Assembly: GCA_029204225.1 (NCBI GenBank) | Contig: CM055094.1 | Location: 16,147,595-16,211,594 of the forward strand | Length of the DNA: 64,000 bases | Reading direction: 5' to 3' | From: Diphasiastrum complanatum | Lineage: Eukaryota; Streptophyta; Lycopodiopsida; Lycopodiales; Lycopodiaceae | Part shown: in pieces, positions 40,950 to 52,735 of the stretch | How positions within the stretch are numbered: position 1 is the stretch's first letter | Layout: the number at the start of each line of letters is the position of its first letter | Notes under the pieces: model-generated | Told to the model about the DNA's origin: nothing | Databases searched by the model: none | The model's input: only the letters and a program-made list of their open reading frames with translations | Made by a program: the position numbers and the translations under genes

Positions 40950-41008
40950 CCTCTTCATTTGCTCTTAGATGTAGGACAAAGCTTTTTTGTCCCATGTAAA
41001 TGAAGAGG
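40950..41008. other. imperfect hairpin
   Basis: CCTCTTCATTT (40950-40960) pairs with AAATGAAGAGG (40998-41008). Inside, ATGTAGGACAAA pairs with TTTGTCCCATG around a short loop, with an 8-nt bulge on the 5' arm. It could be a MITE remnant or a small-RNA precursor. Confidence 0.35.
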
Positions 41009-43753
41009 AAAGTTGTAGCTTAGCATAGATATGTGTTATGTAGTGTCCACTAGGCCCCTCTTCTATTTGGCAGGTGACTTCATAAAGTCAAGTCACAAAA
41101 ATATCAATCAACTTGAACTCTCCTAGTATATTTATTTATTTATCTATTGCCTTTGCTTTGCATTTTATTGGGACGGGGAGGTGAATTCATCCACGTTCCA
41201 TCATAATATAGGCGACATGTGGACATATTGACCGGCAAAGTGTGGAGTTTGGGCTGATTGCCACAGTCTACAGCCGGTTTGCACAATGCGACTACTGGCG
41301 ATTCTGGGTAGCGCTGGGATAGAGGAATAGGATGGCTACAAGTTACTTGAGTGAGAGTCGGGTGGGGTGTAGTACATAACCTTTTTTTTATTTTTTTTAT
41401 ATGGCTGTCTCTCTCTTTTCGATCCGCTACCGGTGGTAGACCTTCTTCGCCCTTCATCATCTAGACTCTGCCACTGCCATATCCACAGCCACAGCCACAG
41501 CCACGGCCACTGCGGTCAGCGAGAGAGCAAGGCTAACTATTTATTAGTTGTGTGCACTCAACCGATGGCTTCGCAGCATTTTTGGTGCTCACAAATCTTA
41601 AGCAATCAATCCCGTACCTTGGGATTCTTTTGTTACCTGCCGCGAAGACAAACATAGCCCAAGGCTTAACTGAGATAGATTAACTTGTGTCATGAAGGCT
41701 GTAGCAAGAGCAAGAGCGGGAGCAGAGTCTGTCTGATTTGTTGGATTGAAATGGACGGCGGATGCAAGATTTAGAAGGCTGATGAGGATCAGTTGGCGAT
41801 AACAAATATTATGCTTATTTTGGATCATATTGACTGATGGAAGCAAGTTGGATTGATGGGGAAATGTTTCAAATTGAGAAGGTAAAGGCTAATCAAGCAA
41901 GGTTTATCAGATGGTTTGATAGATCACTTAAATTGAGCCTTTGGCTGTTGTTCACAATAAAGTGTTGTGTTATGGTGTTTTGAGCATTCAAATCTAAACT
42001 TCACTATTGGCTTGCTCATAGACTTGTAGATAGCTTATTATTGAACTTGCAGTCCACGATCAGTGTGTCACCATTCTGAATCATTCTTGTTTCAAAATTT
42101 AAAAGTAGCCCATACTAATTTGTGCGCCTCAGTCCTAAAAATATGTTTGAGGATCCCTCGAATCAAACAGTAGTTAACACAAGTTATCTGACAAGAAATT
42201 TATTTGCATCCTAAAAATGATAGTAGTGTTTTTCTGCAGGTTCCGTGCTAACTTAACATATGACATACATTGTGCATTAAAGCTTATGTCTTGGAACTTT
42301 TTGGGTTTACTTACCATGGGAGCACAACTTAGCCCCAGCAACTTGCTTTAAGACCTCCATCTAAGGATTTGAAACGTTTTGGAGTTTTTGTAGTAGTGCA
42401 ATGGCTTTGAAAAGGCTTTTGGGGGAAAGATAAGCCAGGAGCTTTAGTTCTTGCTCATTTTGATTTGATCTGCTTAACAAGGAACAATTGACGTGTGCTG
42501 GTCATATCTGTGAGCCTGGAGTTGGAGCCTCAAGCAAGTGGCTCTCAATGTCCCATACAACCGAACCATACTCCTTCCACCTTCTTTCGTATGTAGGAAT
42601 TATCTAGGCCAACACACAGTGCTCTATGGCGAAAGTCTTTCCATGGGACTTGATCTGGGTAGGATAGACAAAGGCTAAGGGCTTGCTCATCAAAGGATTG
42701 GAGCTTTAAGAAGAGTTTGGCTAGTTCTGGTCCATGGTTCTATATATGATATGTACCTTTCTCAAATTGGTCAGAATGCATAATTTATTTTGAAGCCTTA
42801 ACTGAATCCTTCCATTTATGCAAACATAAGAACAATGGATTGTGTTGTGAACCTCTTTGGATATATTCAGGTTTGAATCCTTTTCTTTGGAAAATTTGAT
42901 TCTTCTTGTGCTTTGTTGAATATTTTCCAAACTACTAGGGTCTTTTTGAATCTTTTTGTCATGCAATGATCCATGCTTTTTTTTTTTCTCTTTTAAGTGA
43001 TTCATATTTTCTAGATTTGAATTTACTGTTGTGACTATGCACGAAAAAGTAAGGGTGCTGTGCTGAAGTTGGTTTACCCTTAAGTGTAATTTTCTTTTAA
43101 AGATTTCTTGCTTTGGACTTACATATTCATATTACTTCTCTCTCTTGTTTTGGCTCTTGGGCATTGACATTAAAATGTTATATGGTTCTTGAAGCATATG
43201 TGCAGCAAAATTCTTTGCAAATAGGAGCTTCTTAATTCTGTGTAGTACATCAAAGGTTGAACCAAGGACGAGGCTCACATCAACAAGCTATGCAAGAGAA
43301 CTCTAACTAAGCACTAGCCACAACCAAGATTAAACTGTTACTATGTTTTACTAAGCTTTGACTATGTTTTAATGCACTGAGCTTTGTTTTTTGCACAGAT
43401 TTTATCCTTTTACGAGCAAAACACAAAAGTTGTTCACACCCAATAATTCTTTATCAAGCACTTAGTTGTCACCATCTCTTAGTTTTTTGGTGAGCTTACT
43501 TGACATAAGAAGCCTTGGATGAAGTCACAATCTTTGTGGAAAACAAATTTCTAGTTGAGCCCATTGACTTTCTTCCTGTATACCAAAGCTTCCAATTCTC
43601 AGTGTCCTCTTTGAATGCACCGCATCATTTTGCCTACTCTACTTCACCACCTACATTTGTTCACTTGGGTGTGGATAATAGCTCAAGCTATATTTTGCGT
43701 TAATTCTAGTCCTTTTGCTTTATTGATTTCCAAAATGACTAAAGCAAATGGTG
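41009..43753. other. unassigned stretch
   Basis: A short (CCACAG)n tract lies near 41481. The GC-rich 41150-41510 segment resembles a host 5' region, but neither strand gives a convincing frame. The rest is AT-rich with nothing recognised. Confidence 0.3.
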
Positions 43754-44060
43754 TCATGATTTGAAGTCATGCTTAAAGGGCAATGCATCATTACCACTAT
43801 GATAAAAAGTAGATTTGCATTTTGTGGTGTGCTTAAAACACGCCATTTTATTGAATGGATCCACAACAATTAGCATGCATTCATTTTGTTTCCTTGTTCT
43901 CAACAGTCCTTGAACAAAATTCATTTTTATGCATTCCTTGTATGGTTGATGGTTGGTAGAGGCTTGCATTTGATTTTTTATCTTCTTCATTTTGGTATGG
44001 GAACACACCTCTTCATGAATTTGTGGATTCTTGTAGCAATCCCTTGTCAAATAGATCCGT
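43754..44060 (-). mobile_element. Ty3/Gypsy integrase scrap
   Basis: The minus strand reads CSHTKMKKIKNQ, then MNFVQGLLRTRKQNECMLIV and VDPFNKMACF. This matches Gypsy integrase from the zinc-binding end to the first catalytic segment (DFi-GLPrT, VVDRFsKMAhF). Isolated and broken. Confidence 0.7.
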
Positions 44061-45135
44061 AGATGATTTCAGAGGTCTAATCCTTCCAGAAATGACTCGG
44101 CATTTTTCATGAGTGATGATTAGTGATAATCCACCATCTCAAAGAATCACTAAGATAACACAACTTTGTCTCTTTGAGCAAAAACCCATCTCGAATGAGG
44201 TCGTCTCAATATGATTCTAAGTTTTGGAAGTATGGGTCTTGAAAAACGTTATATTTTTATTTCGTATGTGAAGTATCTTGTTAGATATTCTAGGTTTATG
44301 CTTAACCACAAAGCTATAGTATTGCAGGAACTTACCATTTCCTGGTTACAATTTTTCTTGTCTTTGTATTTATTGCAACGTTGGATGGTGTGTGTGCACC
44401 AGGAATTCCTTTGGCAATGTCGTATTCTTGTGTAGCCATGTCCCATTGTAAATGGAACGACTATGTTAGCAACATTTTCTAAATTTGAGTTGGCAGGATC
44501 ACTATAATAGGTGACCTGCTTGAACTTGGCAGACGCATATAAGGTCTTGTTTAGAGATTGTTAGACTGACCTCTCAAAAGGTAGAAGTTGATTGGTCGAA
44601 GGGACACCTATGATATGCTATATGGGACACTTGGTCCAATACATGAGTGACAACGGTTTGATGGCTTTAGAAACTTTTGCATACTTAAACTATGTGTTAG
44701 GGTCCTTCCAAGTTGCAAGTGTTGGTGGCTGAGAGTTACGAATGCAACCACAATTGATCTAGAGCTAAGCTATGAAAGCTGTTCGGTTTGACTAGAGAAA
44801 GAATAAGGCTGCAAAGTGCTTGAATGGAATGCATGCAAGAAATTCAGTGTGGAATCTGGAAATTGGGATTTCGGTACGCTTAACCACCTGCATGTATGAT
44901 TTTCAGCTTGTTCTTGCATTTTTTAGAGTGCTGGGAATGAAAGCAAAGCTGGAAAATGTATTGCCAATTTCAAATTGTGCATAGAAGCCTGAAAAACATC
45001 AATAGACTGTTCTTCTATCTGACAACGAGCAGCGAGCGGTCGTGATGCTTGGTGATTATCTCTCTCAGGCAGCGAGCGGCGAGCGGCTTTCTCGCTCCAC
45101 TTATATCTCGCGGGCTGAGCTGAACAGGCCTGAGC

Positions 45136-45179
<44 letters not shown>

Positions 45180-47429
45180 ATGACAGAGGATGAAGGAGGG
45201 AGGAGGCAGGCCGGCCCTAACTCGTTTTCTTTTGGGAAGGGTCGGGGCTGGCGGCTGGCCTTGGTCTCGAAGGAGGGGGGCGGGGGGAGAGTTAGCTATG
45301 GTTTTAACAAAATGTGCGGGTTTTTACTGTGTGCTTCATTTTACGGTGTACAAAGATCTGGAAAGAACCATTTTGGTTTGGGAGTGGTTTTAATGCTTTG
45401 CTAGTAAAATCCGGTAAATAAGAAACCGTTTTATTGTGTTCACTCTGTTACTTCTTTTGGGATTTATTGGCCTTTTTAGCTGATATGAACCCGAGATTGT
45501 TTAGTGATGACGTACCGTTGCTTGATAGAAGTATGAAAAGTCTTAAAAATTCCCGCCGTTGATGATGGAATTGAGCTAGGCAGTGCTCGAAATCCATCCG
45601 AATATCGACAAAGGGGGTGAGCAAATAAAGTTTCTATTGATTTGACTGGATGTGGCATCATGTAATCACTCGGTTTTCAACAAGAAGTTTTTTCGGCTGA
45701 TGATAAACAACCGGTTGGCAGTGACTCATGGACTAACCGATGGTCAAGTTGTTGTCGAGAAGAGAATTTCTCAGAACTGCTTGATGGGAAAACGGTAGAG
45801 AGCCGTTGAATTTGATTGAGACAGAGGTTTTTATCCTATGGCTGAGTGCTGTTGAGTAACATTCGACACGTAAATGGGATTCTATGGTTACCTGAATCAT
45901 TTATTGAATCTTGAGGCTTTGAATAAATCTCTGGAGTTTTTGTGTGTTCCAATTAAATCAATTGATTTTTGGAATGATTGATCGGAAAGTGGACGGTCAT
46001 CTTGGAGGAAGAACCTGTGGTATGGGACGCAGGCAATTCCAAAGAGGTGGTTTGAAGCTAACTAATCGTGTTGACCATAGTGATGCTATTTAACTTGAAG
46101 GATGCCATTTGCTATGGGTCACAAGAGGGTTTTTTTGTAGGGATTGTTGAGGTATTGGTCATGACCCCTTTATGGATATCTCAAATCACAAAATAGGGAA
46201 CCTTGAGTGCTATCATTTTCTCTGTGAATATATTTGAAAATTTCTTCTTTGTGAATCTAACAACCCGAGTTCATGTGATTCCTTGGAAGGTTAGATATCT
46301 ACTTGAGTTTCTTGATGACAGTGCATGAAAGGTTAAATAATTTCCCATAGACTAACAGTGGTATTCATGGATAATTAATTGGGAATAATTAGTTGATCCA
46401 TGTGAGAATCCGTTTATGATCTATTCAAGTTGGTTTTCCAAGAGGTAATGGTTTCTATGATCAGAGAAGAATACCTATGGATAACGTGTTATGCTGGTAT
46501 GTTGGGTCATTAACTGTCTTGGAGTCGGTTGATGCAACATTTGCTATCGACTTGTCCGGTTCAATGGGATCTTCTGTAAGACTTCTCCTAGACTGTATCT
46601 AGTGTGATATGACTTTTATTGGAAACTTGTGGAGTTTCTTGTTAAAAGGGGGAGAAGTAGTTGATAGAAAGTTGCCTGGGTGAAACGAAGTAGATGATAG
46701 AAAGTTGCCTGGGTGAAACATCTATATTATTGATTCTAGATTGAATCCGTAATGTGTATAGATGTAGAACTTGGTTTTGAATCAGAATTGATAGGATATG
46801 TTGGATGTTGTTGGGATCTTCTAAGGATTGTTAAGAAATCCAGTTAGAAGATGTATGGGAAATTTTTTAGATGCAATTCTTGTGTGAATAAGAAGTCACT
46901 AATTATGAACCAGACAGGTTGGTATTAGGTGAAGAAAGGGTTGTTTAGGTGGTTCCTTGTTGGTTTGATGAACTTGAGTTAGTGAGAACTAAGAGTTGAT
47001 GCAAAGAAAGAAATAAATCTCTGATTGAGATTTTGGGAATATATTGTTTTGGGAATAAATCTCTGATTGAGATTTTGGTTTCTCATTCTATGGAAAAGCA
47101 CTCTTTGAGAGATATTCTCTTTTAGGATAACTGGGTTACTGGATTCTCAATTAGGATGGGGTGAGATCTGTAGACTTATGCTATGTACTGAATCATAGTG
47201 GGATCAAGTTTTCTTTGCGCAAGTTCTTAATCCTGTGGATCCACTATGAGTTCATTGGACTGAGTTTATTTGATGCATAAACTAGTCAGGAAACATAGAC
47301 ATATTGTTGAGAAGTGTCTTATGACAAATTCTCACATGGTATATAGATTTGGTACGGAGGATTTCCTTTTGGCCAAAGTTAATGCCTTTTGTAGAATCTT
47401 ATGTGAACAAATAATAGTGCTAGTGGAGT
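44061..47429. other. mostly unassigned, possibly worn Gypsy pol upstream of 47430
   Basis: (CT)n at 45140-45175 sits in a GC-rich patch (45020-45300) with repeated GCAGCGAGCGG. Tandem duplications of about 35 bp lie near 46650-46717 and 47030-47075. No reverse transcriptase motif could be confirmed. Confidence 0.35.
45140..45175. repeat. (CT)n microsatellite
   Basis: About 18 CT units. Confidence 0.95.
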
Positions 47430-48130
47430 AATGCGTGAAGGCTAGTGAGCTGTTGCATCCATTAGATAATCCTACTAGTGGTGGGATAATATCTTGATGG
47501 ATTTTGTAGTCGGTTTACCGTGTATGAATAAATAAGCATGGTGCAATTTGGGTCATAGTTGACGGGTTAACTAAATTGGCTATGTTTATTCCGGTAAAGA
47601 CTATAGTGTAAGCGTCTGAGTTGTTGGACGAGTCTACAAGATATCATTATCTATTGATATTGTAGATAAGTTGTATCAATTGTAAGTCACAACCATTATG
47701 AGTTATTTTATGACTCAGGTAATGGGGGATTTACATAAGATATGTAGGAACTTTGGTTCTAATAAGTTTTTGTTGAAAATAAAATTATCCTAGAAAACTC
47801 AGTTGGAGTTGGATAATTGGTGGACCCAAAAGCCTAGGGCTTCAATAATGAGGTTAATTAATCTTAAGTTATTCTAAATCAGAACTTAAGTGTATTGGGG
47901 TCTAAATGTATTCTAGATGGAACCTTGACTTTGAAATGACATGTTAAGCCATGTCAAGAGTGAAGAATTAGAGACTACAGTTCTTTATTGGCATCGTAAG
48001 GTGAGTAGATTCGCATAAGTCTGGAACTTTCTAGTGAAAAGGATTTTTGTGGAGCAACTCATATGTCTTTTAAGAACAGTAACATTCACGATCTCTTACT
48101 TTCAAGTATTGAATAGGAATCCGGTGAATT

Positions 48131-48204
48131 GTGATTGACGAATCATAGTTCAGGTTCCAGTCTGTGATTGACAAATCATAGTTCAGGTTCCAGTCTATAT
48201 TTGA
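48131..48204. repeat. 37-bp tandem duplication in Gypsy fossil
   Basis: The unit GTGATTGAC(G/A)AATCATAG, continuing through GTTCCAGTCT, occurs twice. Confidence 0.8.
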
Positions 48205-48799
48205 CTTTCAAGAGAAGGTGACGTGAGTGGTGAAAAGATTAGATGCTTTGTGCATGGGTCTCCTGATGGCAATCTCATTGGATGAGGTACCTTCCATTGA
48301 TTGAGTTTGCTTGTAACAGTAGTAAGCATTACTGGGTATAGTCTGTTTATGCTTATGTATGGATTTCAATCTGGATCTCTGGTAACGGTTGAAACTGAGT
48401 TGATTAAAGTTCAGAAAGTAGCGGATTTCTTGCGAGAAATGCAGGAAATGCTACAGTTAGCACGTGAAAATGTTCTAAGTACCCAGGATCACGGGTAAGA
48501 CATTTTGCTAATTTGAAAAGATCGCCTCGGGAGTTTCAAGTTGGGGATTGGGTGTATCCGAAGGATTGCATTGGGAAGCATTACAGTTTGTCTGCTCGTT
48601 ATTGTGGACCATAGAAAATCTTGAAAAAGATTGGATCTTTAGTTTACCAGTTAGAGTTACCAGAGGGAATCAAGACTCATCCCATGTTCCATGTTAGTCG
48701 TCTAGAGGTGCGTCTACATGTGAGGGATTACCATGGGTCTGGTAAAAGTCTAGATTCATTTGAAGACTTATCTGAAAGGATTCCTTTAGAGCCTGAAAA

Positions 48800-48931
48800 T
48801 GTTGGAATATCAATCCACACATCAAACAGGGCGGATAGCTCAGTGGTAGAGCATCCCATCCGGTATGAGGGAGGTCCTATGTTCGAATCCTAGTCTGTCC
48901 ATCCATATCTATGATTTATGGATTTCTAACA
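48800..48931 (+). repeat. 5' LTR of TRIM
   Basis: 132 bp, bounded by TGTTGG and CTAACA, with the tRNA-like unit in its middle. Confidence 0.9.
48829..48901 (+). tRNA. tRNA-like sequence, copy 1 (inside TRIM 5' LTR)
   Basis: 73 nt. The acceptor stem GGGCGGA/TCTGTCC pairs with two G-U wobbles. The D arm GCTC-AGTGGTA-GAGC is perfect, and the A box TAGCTCAGTGG is intact. The T loop is TTCGAAT, with one mismatch in its stem, and the B box is TGTTCGAATCC. The anticodon arm is poor: one mismatch, and C instead of U at position 33. The apparent anticodon CGG is therefore not trustworthy. It is a tRNA-derived Pol III promoter module rather than a decoding tRNA. Confidence 0.7.
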
Positions 48932-49047
48932 TGGTATCAGAGCCAAGTTAGACCTAACAGTTCATGGTGTCAAAGCCATGGTTAGGTGGCCCAAGCTGTG
49001 GGGCAGGTGACAGCTAGGACCCCAACCAAGTGTGGCTTGAGAGGGGG

Positions 49048-49191
49048 TGTTGGAATATCAATCCACACTCTAGAGAGAACTATCAAACAGGGCGGATAGC
49101 TCAGTGGTAGAGCATCCCATCCGGTATGAGGGAGGTCTTGGGTTCGAATCCTAGTCTGTCCATCCATATTATGATTTATGGATTTCTAACA
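49048..49191 (+). repeat. 3' LTR of TRIM
   Basis: 144 bp, with the same ends as the 5' copy. It has a 12-bp extra stretch (CTAGAGAGAACT-like) before the tRNA-like unit. Confidence 0.9.
49090..49162 (+). tRNA. tRNA-like sequence, copy 2 (inside TRIM 3' LTR)
   Basis: 73 nt, nearly identical to copy 1. Here the T stem (TTGGG/CCTAG) pairs completely and the B box is the exact consensus GGTTCGAATCC. The A box is also intact. The anticodon arm shows the same defects as copy 1. Antisense reading gives a spurious peptide (MDGQTRIRTQDLPHTGWDAL) of the kind often mis-annotated in plant genomes. Confidence 0.7.
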
Positions 49192-50062
49192 GAAAAGATT
49201 CTTGATACAAGATCCAAGCGATTTAATAATCAGGATGTTATTGAGCATCGGGTTCGATGGAAAGGACATTCTGATGATGAGGATTCATGGGAACTAGAAG
49301 GTAATCTAAAGAAGAGTTTCCTAGACTTTGAAGTTCTGAGGACAGAACTAAAATAAGGGGGGAAGTATGTTACGGCCCTAATGGGGATTTGGACCATTAG
49401 GAGTTGTCTTGGACGTAGGGGCCAGGCCTAATCTGGATAATAGTCGAGTAGGACCATGGAATCACACCCGCATGTGGTATAGGCATGTGTGTTGCATCCT
49501 AGTATGGAATAGGGTGTACATGCACTGTGCTTATGCATGGGTCTTGACTATTATGGGTTAGGGGTACCTACATGCAGTGGACATGCATGGGGGATTGGTA
49601 TGATCAGTTAGAGTGCTTCCATGTGGATTTAGTGCATGGGCAGGTGGGGTTGGTTATATCTCTATATATACCCTCACCAGTGTCTATGAGGATCATTGAA
49701 GAGTTTGTGGCCGTTATGCTGTCAGACTGTGAAGCGCTCTTCCTGTGGTTTGCCTATCTCCTGGATTGCTCGGGGGCTAGACCAGTATTGGGTCTAGGTT
49801 TGGTTGAGACGGTTTCGTCTTCTGCAATCCTCCCTTGGTGTTCTAGGAAGCTCTATCTCGATTGGTAGTCCTGGGGGACGTTTTAAGGGGATTGGGTCCA
49901 TGGTTTGTATAGAAGAGTGGAGCATCACAGGGAGTTGTAGGCCAGGTCAACCTTGAGTTAATAGGGCCTTCTCAGGGTACAAGATCACAGACTTTAGATA
50001 CTCAGGCACGTAGGGGGTAGAGGCAGAGTGGGAGCAATTGGAGACAGCCAAGGGGGGGCATG

Positions 50063-50102
50063 AGGGAGAGGGAGAGGGAGAGGGAGAGGGAGAGGGAGAG
50101 GT
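50063..50102. repeat. (GAGGGA)n repeat
   Basis: About six GAGGGA units in a purine-only tract, with G-quadruplex or triplex potential. Confidence 0.9.
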
Positions 50103-50412
50103 AGGGGATAGGGTAGAGGTAGAGGCAGATGCGAGGGATCACCACGACACATGGAGAGTTCAGAGTTATTTGCAATGTCCTTGTTTGGAAGTGTCACAAA
50201 GTCCGAAGATTCGGACTACAAGTTAGACGACGAGTCTTAGTTGTACAGTAGTGTACTATTTTTCATATTGTTTATCGGATACATTGTACTTCTAGAAGGC
50301 GCAATGCGAGCCAACATTATATATTGTCATGTTTTTAGACACGCGCCTTATGCAGTTTATGATATGGTTTACTTCAATATGGTTTCTTTAACATTGTTAT
50401 GATTTTACAAGG

Positions 50413-50415
<3 letters not shown>

Positions 50416-50482
<67 letters not shown>

Positions 50483-50502
50483 AGAAGAAGAAGAAGAAGA
50501 AG
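50416..50502. repeat. (GA)n-(GAA)n compound microsatellite
   Basis: About 32 GA units followed by about 8 GAA units. Confidence 0.95.
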
Positions 50503-51674
50503 CTTTGTTAATGTCTTTTCCATACCTAGAAGGTATATAAGACAACAAATAGTACATAAAAGTGATAATGGACCCATGATGCAATAGTGCCGTCAACAAG
50601 CTAAAACTAAAACTATCACCTATGCAATTGTCTAAGATATACGGCGCGATACAGCGCATCCATTTAGTCAACTGGACGTCTCATACTCAAACTCTATCTT
50701 CTAACTCAAAGCAAAATCAAGCACAACTTCAACATATCTATTTAGTCTCAAGAAAATGGGTAGCTTCAAGAAAACGGGTATTGAAATCGCTGTAAATTAG
50801 GTGTTTCCCTATATCCTTCGCTTTTATAGGAATTGATCACTTCTTGGTGCTGATTAATCGTTGCTTGACATTTGTTGGCCATTATCACTTCCTCATGCTG
50901 GTGCAGAACTTCTCGATGGTCCTTGATTGTATTATACAAATTAGCTGAATCGGTACACAAATCTGGGATTAAAAATGTTAAATGAGGGAGTGGAGCTCCA
51001 AAGGGTGATTCCAAAGGAGTGACTGGACATGTTGAGAGAAAGAGAGAGAGTTTCAGAAAGTACTACTTCAGCCATCAACCAATCATTGCACAAGCAAAGA
51101 AAATTTGGAGAGCATTGATAAGTTAAGTACTTTTTCCCCTGGTAACATTGAACAACATCGATAGATGAGATTTACGCCAATATTGATGTTGAGAAGTGCA
51201 CTAGTGGACTCCACTCTTTAGAGACTTTCACATTTGCTAATTTTGTCTTCTTTTCTTCAAGAGACATATGGCTTCTTGAACAACTTTGTTGTTTCATGGA
51301 TTTCTATTTGTACTCTCTATAAAGAACATTAGACCATCAATAGTGGTGATTGAGAGGGGTTTAGGGTTTTGAACATAGAAACAGGGAGAGAGCAAGAGAG
51401 GGAGAGAGAGATTCAATATGGTTTTAATGGTTTGCTATGGTTCTCCATTCATCCATTCATGAAGCAAATACTCCACCAAGTATACCATGCTTTTAGGTTG
51501 GCATTGTATAATGTATTGTATTTTACTGAGCATGTTGTGGTGATTCACATTTCTATCACAAGCTTTGAGATGGGTGCTTATGCTTCATAACTATTGTCGG
51601 TTTATTATCACTCAGGTTTCATGTGATTTCATTTCACATAATGTAGAAATAGAGATGTTACATAAAGAATCACT
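50503..51674. other. unassigned stretch
   Basis: No gene recognised. A minus-strand frame at 50766-51014 has coiled-coil-like composition and could be gag-derived, but the evidence is weak. Confidence 0.3.
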
Positions 51675-51800
51675 TCATGGCACAACACTGGACCGCACTC
51701 CTCTTGAAACTCCTAGCAAACTAGGTAAATAAATTGTTCTTGAAAATATCTTCAGACTGATACCCATATTGGCATCAGAAAAAAGAATTGCGGTCTGAGA
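51675..51800. repeat. remnant resembling one arm of the 28.3-kb inverted-repeat element
   Basis: CTGATACCCATATTG and its surroundings match the right arm at 28850-28875. The second arm is absent. Confidence 0.35.
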
Positions 51801-51839
51801 AACCCTAATGGGAGATCCCGGATCACATTCTAGAACGTG

Positions 51840-52560
51840 GCCTATATCTATTGCGACCGATTGACTAAAATGGCTCATTTCATCCTAACAAATAAGAAGG
51901 CTACAACTTCACACGTAGTAAGTCCTTTGTCTCACATAGGAATCCTAAGTTCACGAGAACTTTTTGGTCTGCAATGTTCTCTCATCTGGGAATAGAGTAG
52001 TAGTGAGCACCCACAGACTAAGGTTTTAGAGGACATGCTTCAGACGTATGCAAACCGATTGGGTAAAGTACTTGCCCTTGGTTGAGTTCACGTATTATGA
52101 CAATAAATGTGTCCACAAGTATGAGTCCATTTGAGCAAACTTATGGTTATCGGCCAGCATGTCCAACTATCATAAGAATTCCTCAAAAGATAACTAGAGC
52201 CGCTAAATTTTTAACTCAGATGCAAGGCAGGCTCAAGGTTGCAAGGCTCCAAGACTCAAGCGTGAGCGAAGAGTTATGCACACGAGCATTGTACTTGTAG
52301 AGAAGTTCAAGTGGGTAATTTAGTTTTTGGCCAGTGCTTTTCAAGTTGAAGGCAATGTGGACTAGTAAATGTAAAAAACTATCACCAACTGTAAACCATG
52401 GAAGGTCATGAAGATACTTGGTGAGCTGGCCTATACAGTAGAATTACGTCACAAATGTAAAGTACATCCAATTTTTCATGTAAATCATTTAAAGTGCTAC
52501 ATCAAGGTGACACCCTTGTAGAAGGCTTGGTGTCACTGGAGGACCTTGGAGGGTATAAGT
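51840..52560 (+). mobile_element. Ty3/Gypsy integrase fossil
   Basis: The plus strand carries DRLTKMAHFI (near 51860), a target-joining region with YLPLVEFTYYDN (near 52065-52105), MSPFEQTYGYRPACPTI (near 52120), and a FHVNHLK-like block (near 52477). Broken, with many breaks. Ends unknown. Confidence 0.7.
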
Positions 52561-52671
52561 ATACCCATAGCTGCATGTTGCTGGAGTGACATCTCTCCCT
52601 TTGAGCCGTTGTTTGGTTGGGTAAATTTGAGACACCATCTGTTCCCTTTTATTCTCTTGCCTAGTTTTGAT

Positions 52672-52735
52672 CCTTTTTTTTGGGGGGGGGGGAGGGGTGT
52701 GGTTGAGGCCTTTTTGTTTTTTATTTTTTTAGTTT
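52672..52735. repeat. homopolymer-rich tract
   Basis: A T run, a G run of about 11 and further T runs in 64 bp. Low complexity. Confidence 0.7.

Larger units (their letters stand above)
48800..49191 (+). mobile_element. TRIM retrotransposon with tRNA-like sequence in its LTRs
   Basis: A complete-looking miniature LTR element of 392 bp. It has a 5' LTR (48800-48931, TGTTGG...CTAACA), a primer site TGGTATCAGAGCC (48932-48944), about 100 bp of interior without coding capacity, a polypurine tract GAGAGGGGG (49039-49047) and a 3' LTR (49048-49191). An exact 5-bp target duplication, GAAAA, flanks it (48795-48799 and 49192-49196). The LTRs differ at only a few positions plus one insertion of about 12 bp, so it is younger than its Gypsy host. 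Each LTR contains a 73-nt tRNA-like unit. TRIMs are non-autonomous and use proteins of other elements. It looks whole. Confidence 0.9.
47430..49886 (+). mobile_element. Ty3/Gypsy chromovirus-type fossil, pol end and 3' LTR
   Basis: Plus strand, in order: integrase entry (ELLHPLDNP near 47450, AIWVIVDGLTKLAMFIPVKT near 47550); integrase C-terminal part (FMLMYGFQSGSL near 48350, MQEMLQLAREN near 48440, QLELPEGIKTHPMFHVSRLE near 48650, IPLEPE near 48785); a chromodomain (VIEHRVRWKGHSDDEDSWEL, near 49240); a polypurine tract (49355-49365); and an LTR starting TGTTACGG at 49368, ending about 49886. Broken, with several breaks. A TRIM is inserted at 48800-49191 between integrase and chromodomain. 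Confidence 0.8.

Noticed and set aside
41433-41657. Plus-strand frame with HSHSHSHGH
   Set aside because: It arises from a short CCACAG repeat. The only ATG with good context just upstream (near 41401) runs into a stop after about a dozen codons.
48829-49162. Two functional host tRNA genes
   Set aside because: Both sit at the same place inside the two LTRs of one element, and the anticodon arm is defective with C at position 33.
48982-49167. 61-codon minus-strand protein
   Set aside because: Antisense of the tRNA-like unit, a known type of spurious plant annotation.
48800-49191. SINE interpretation of the tRNA-like unit
   Set aside because: There is no poly-A tail or single-ended structure. 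Two LTRs, a primer site, a purine tract and a 5-bp duplication identify an LTR element.
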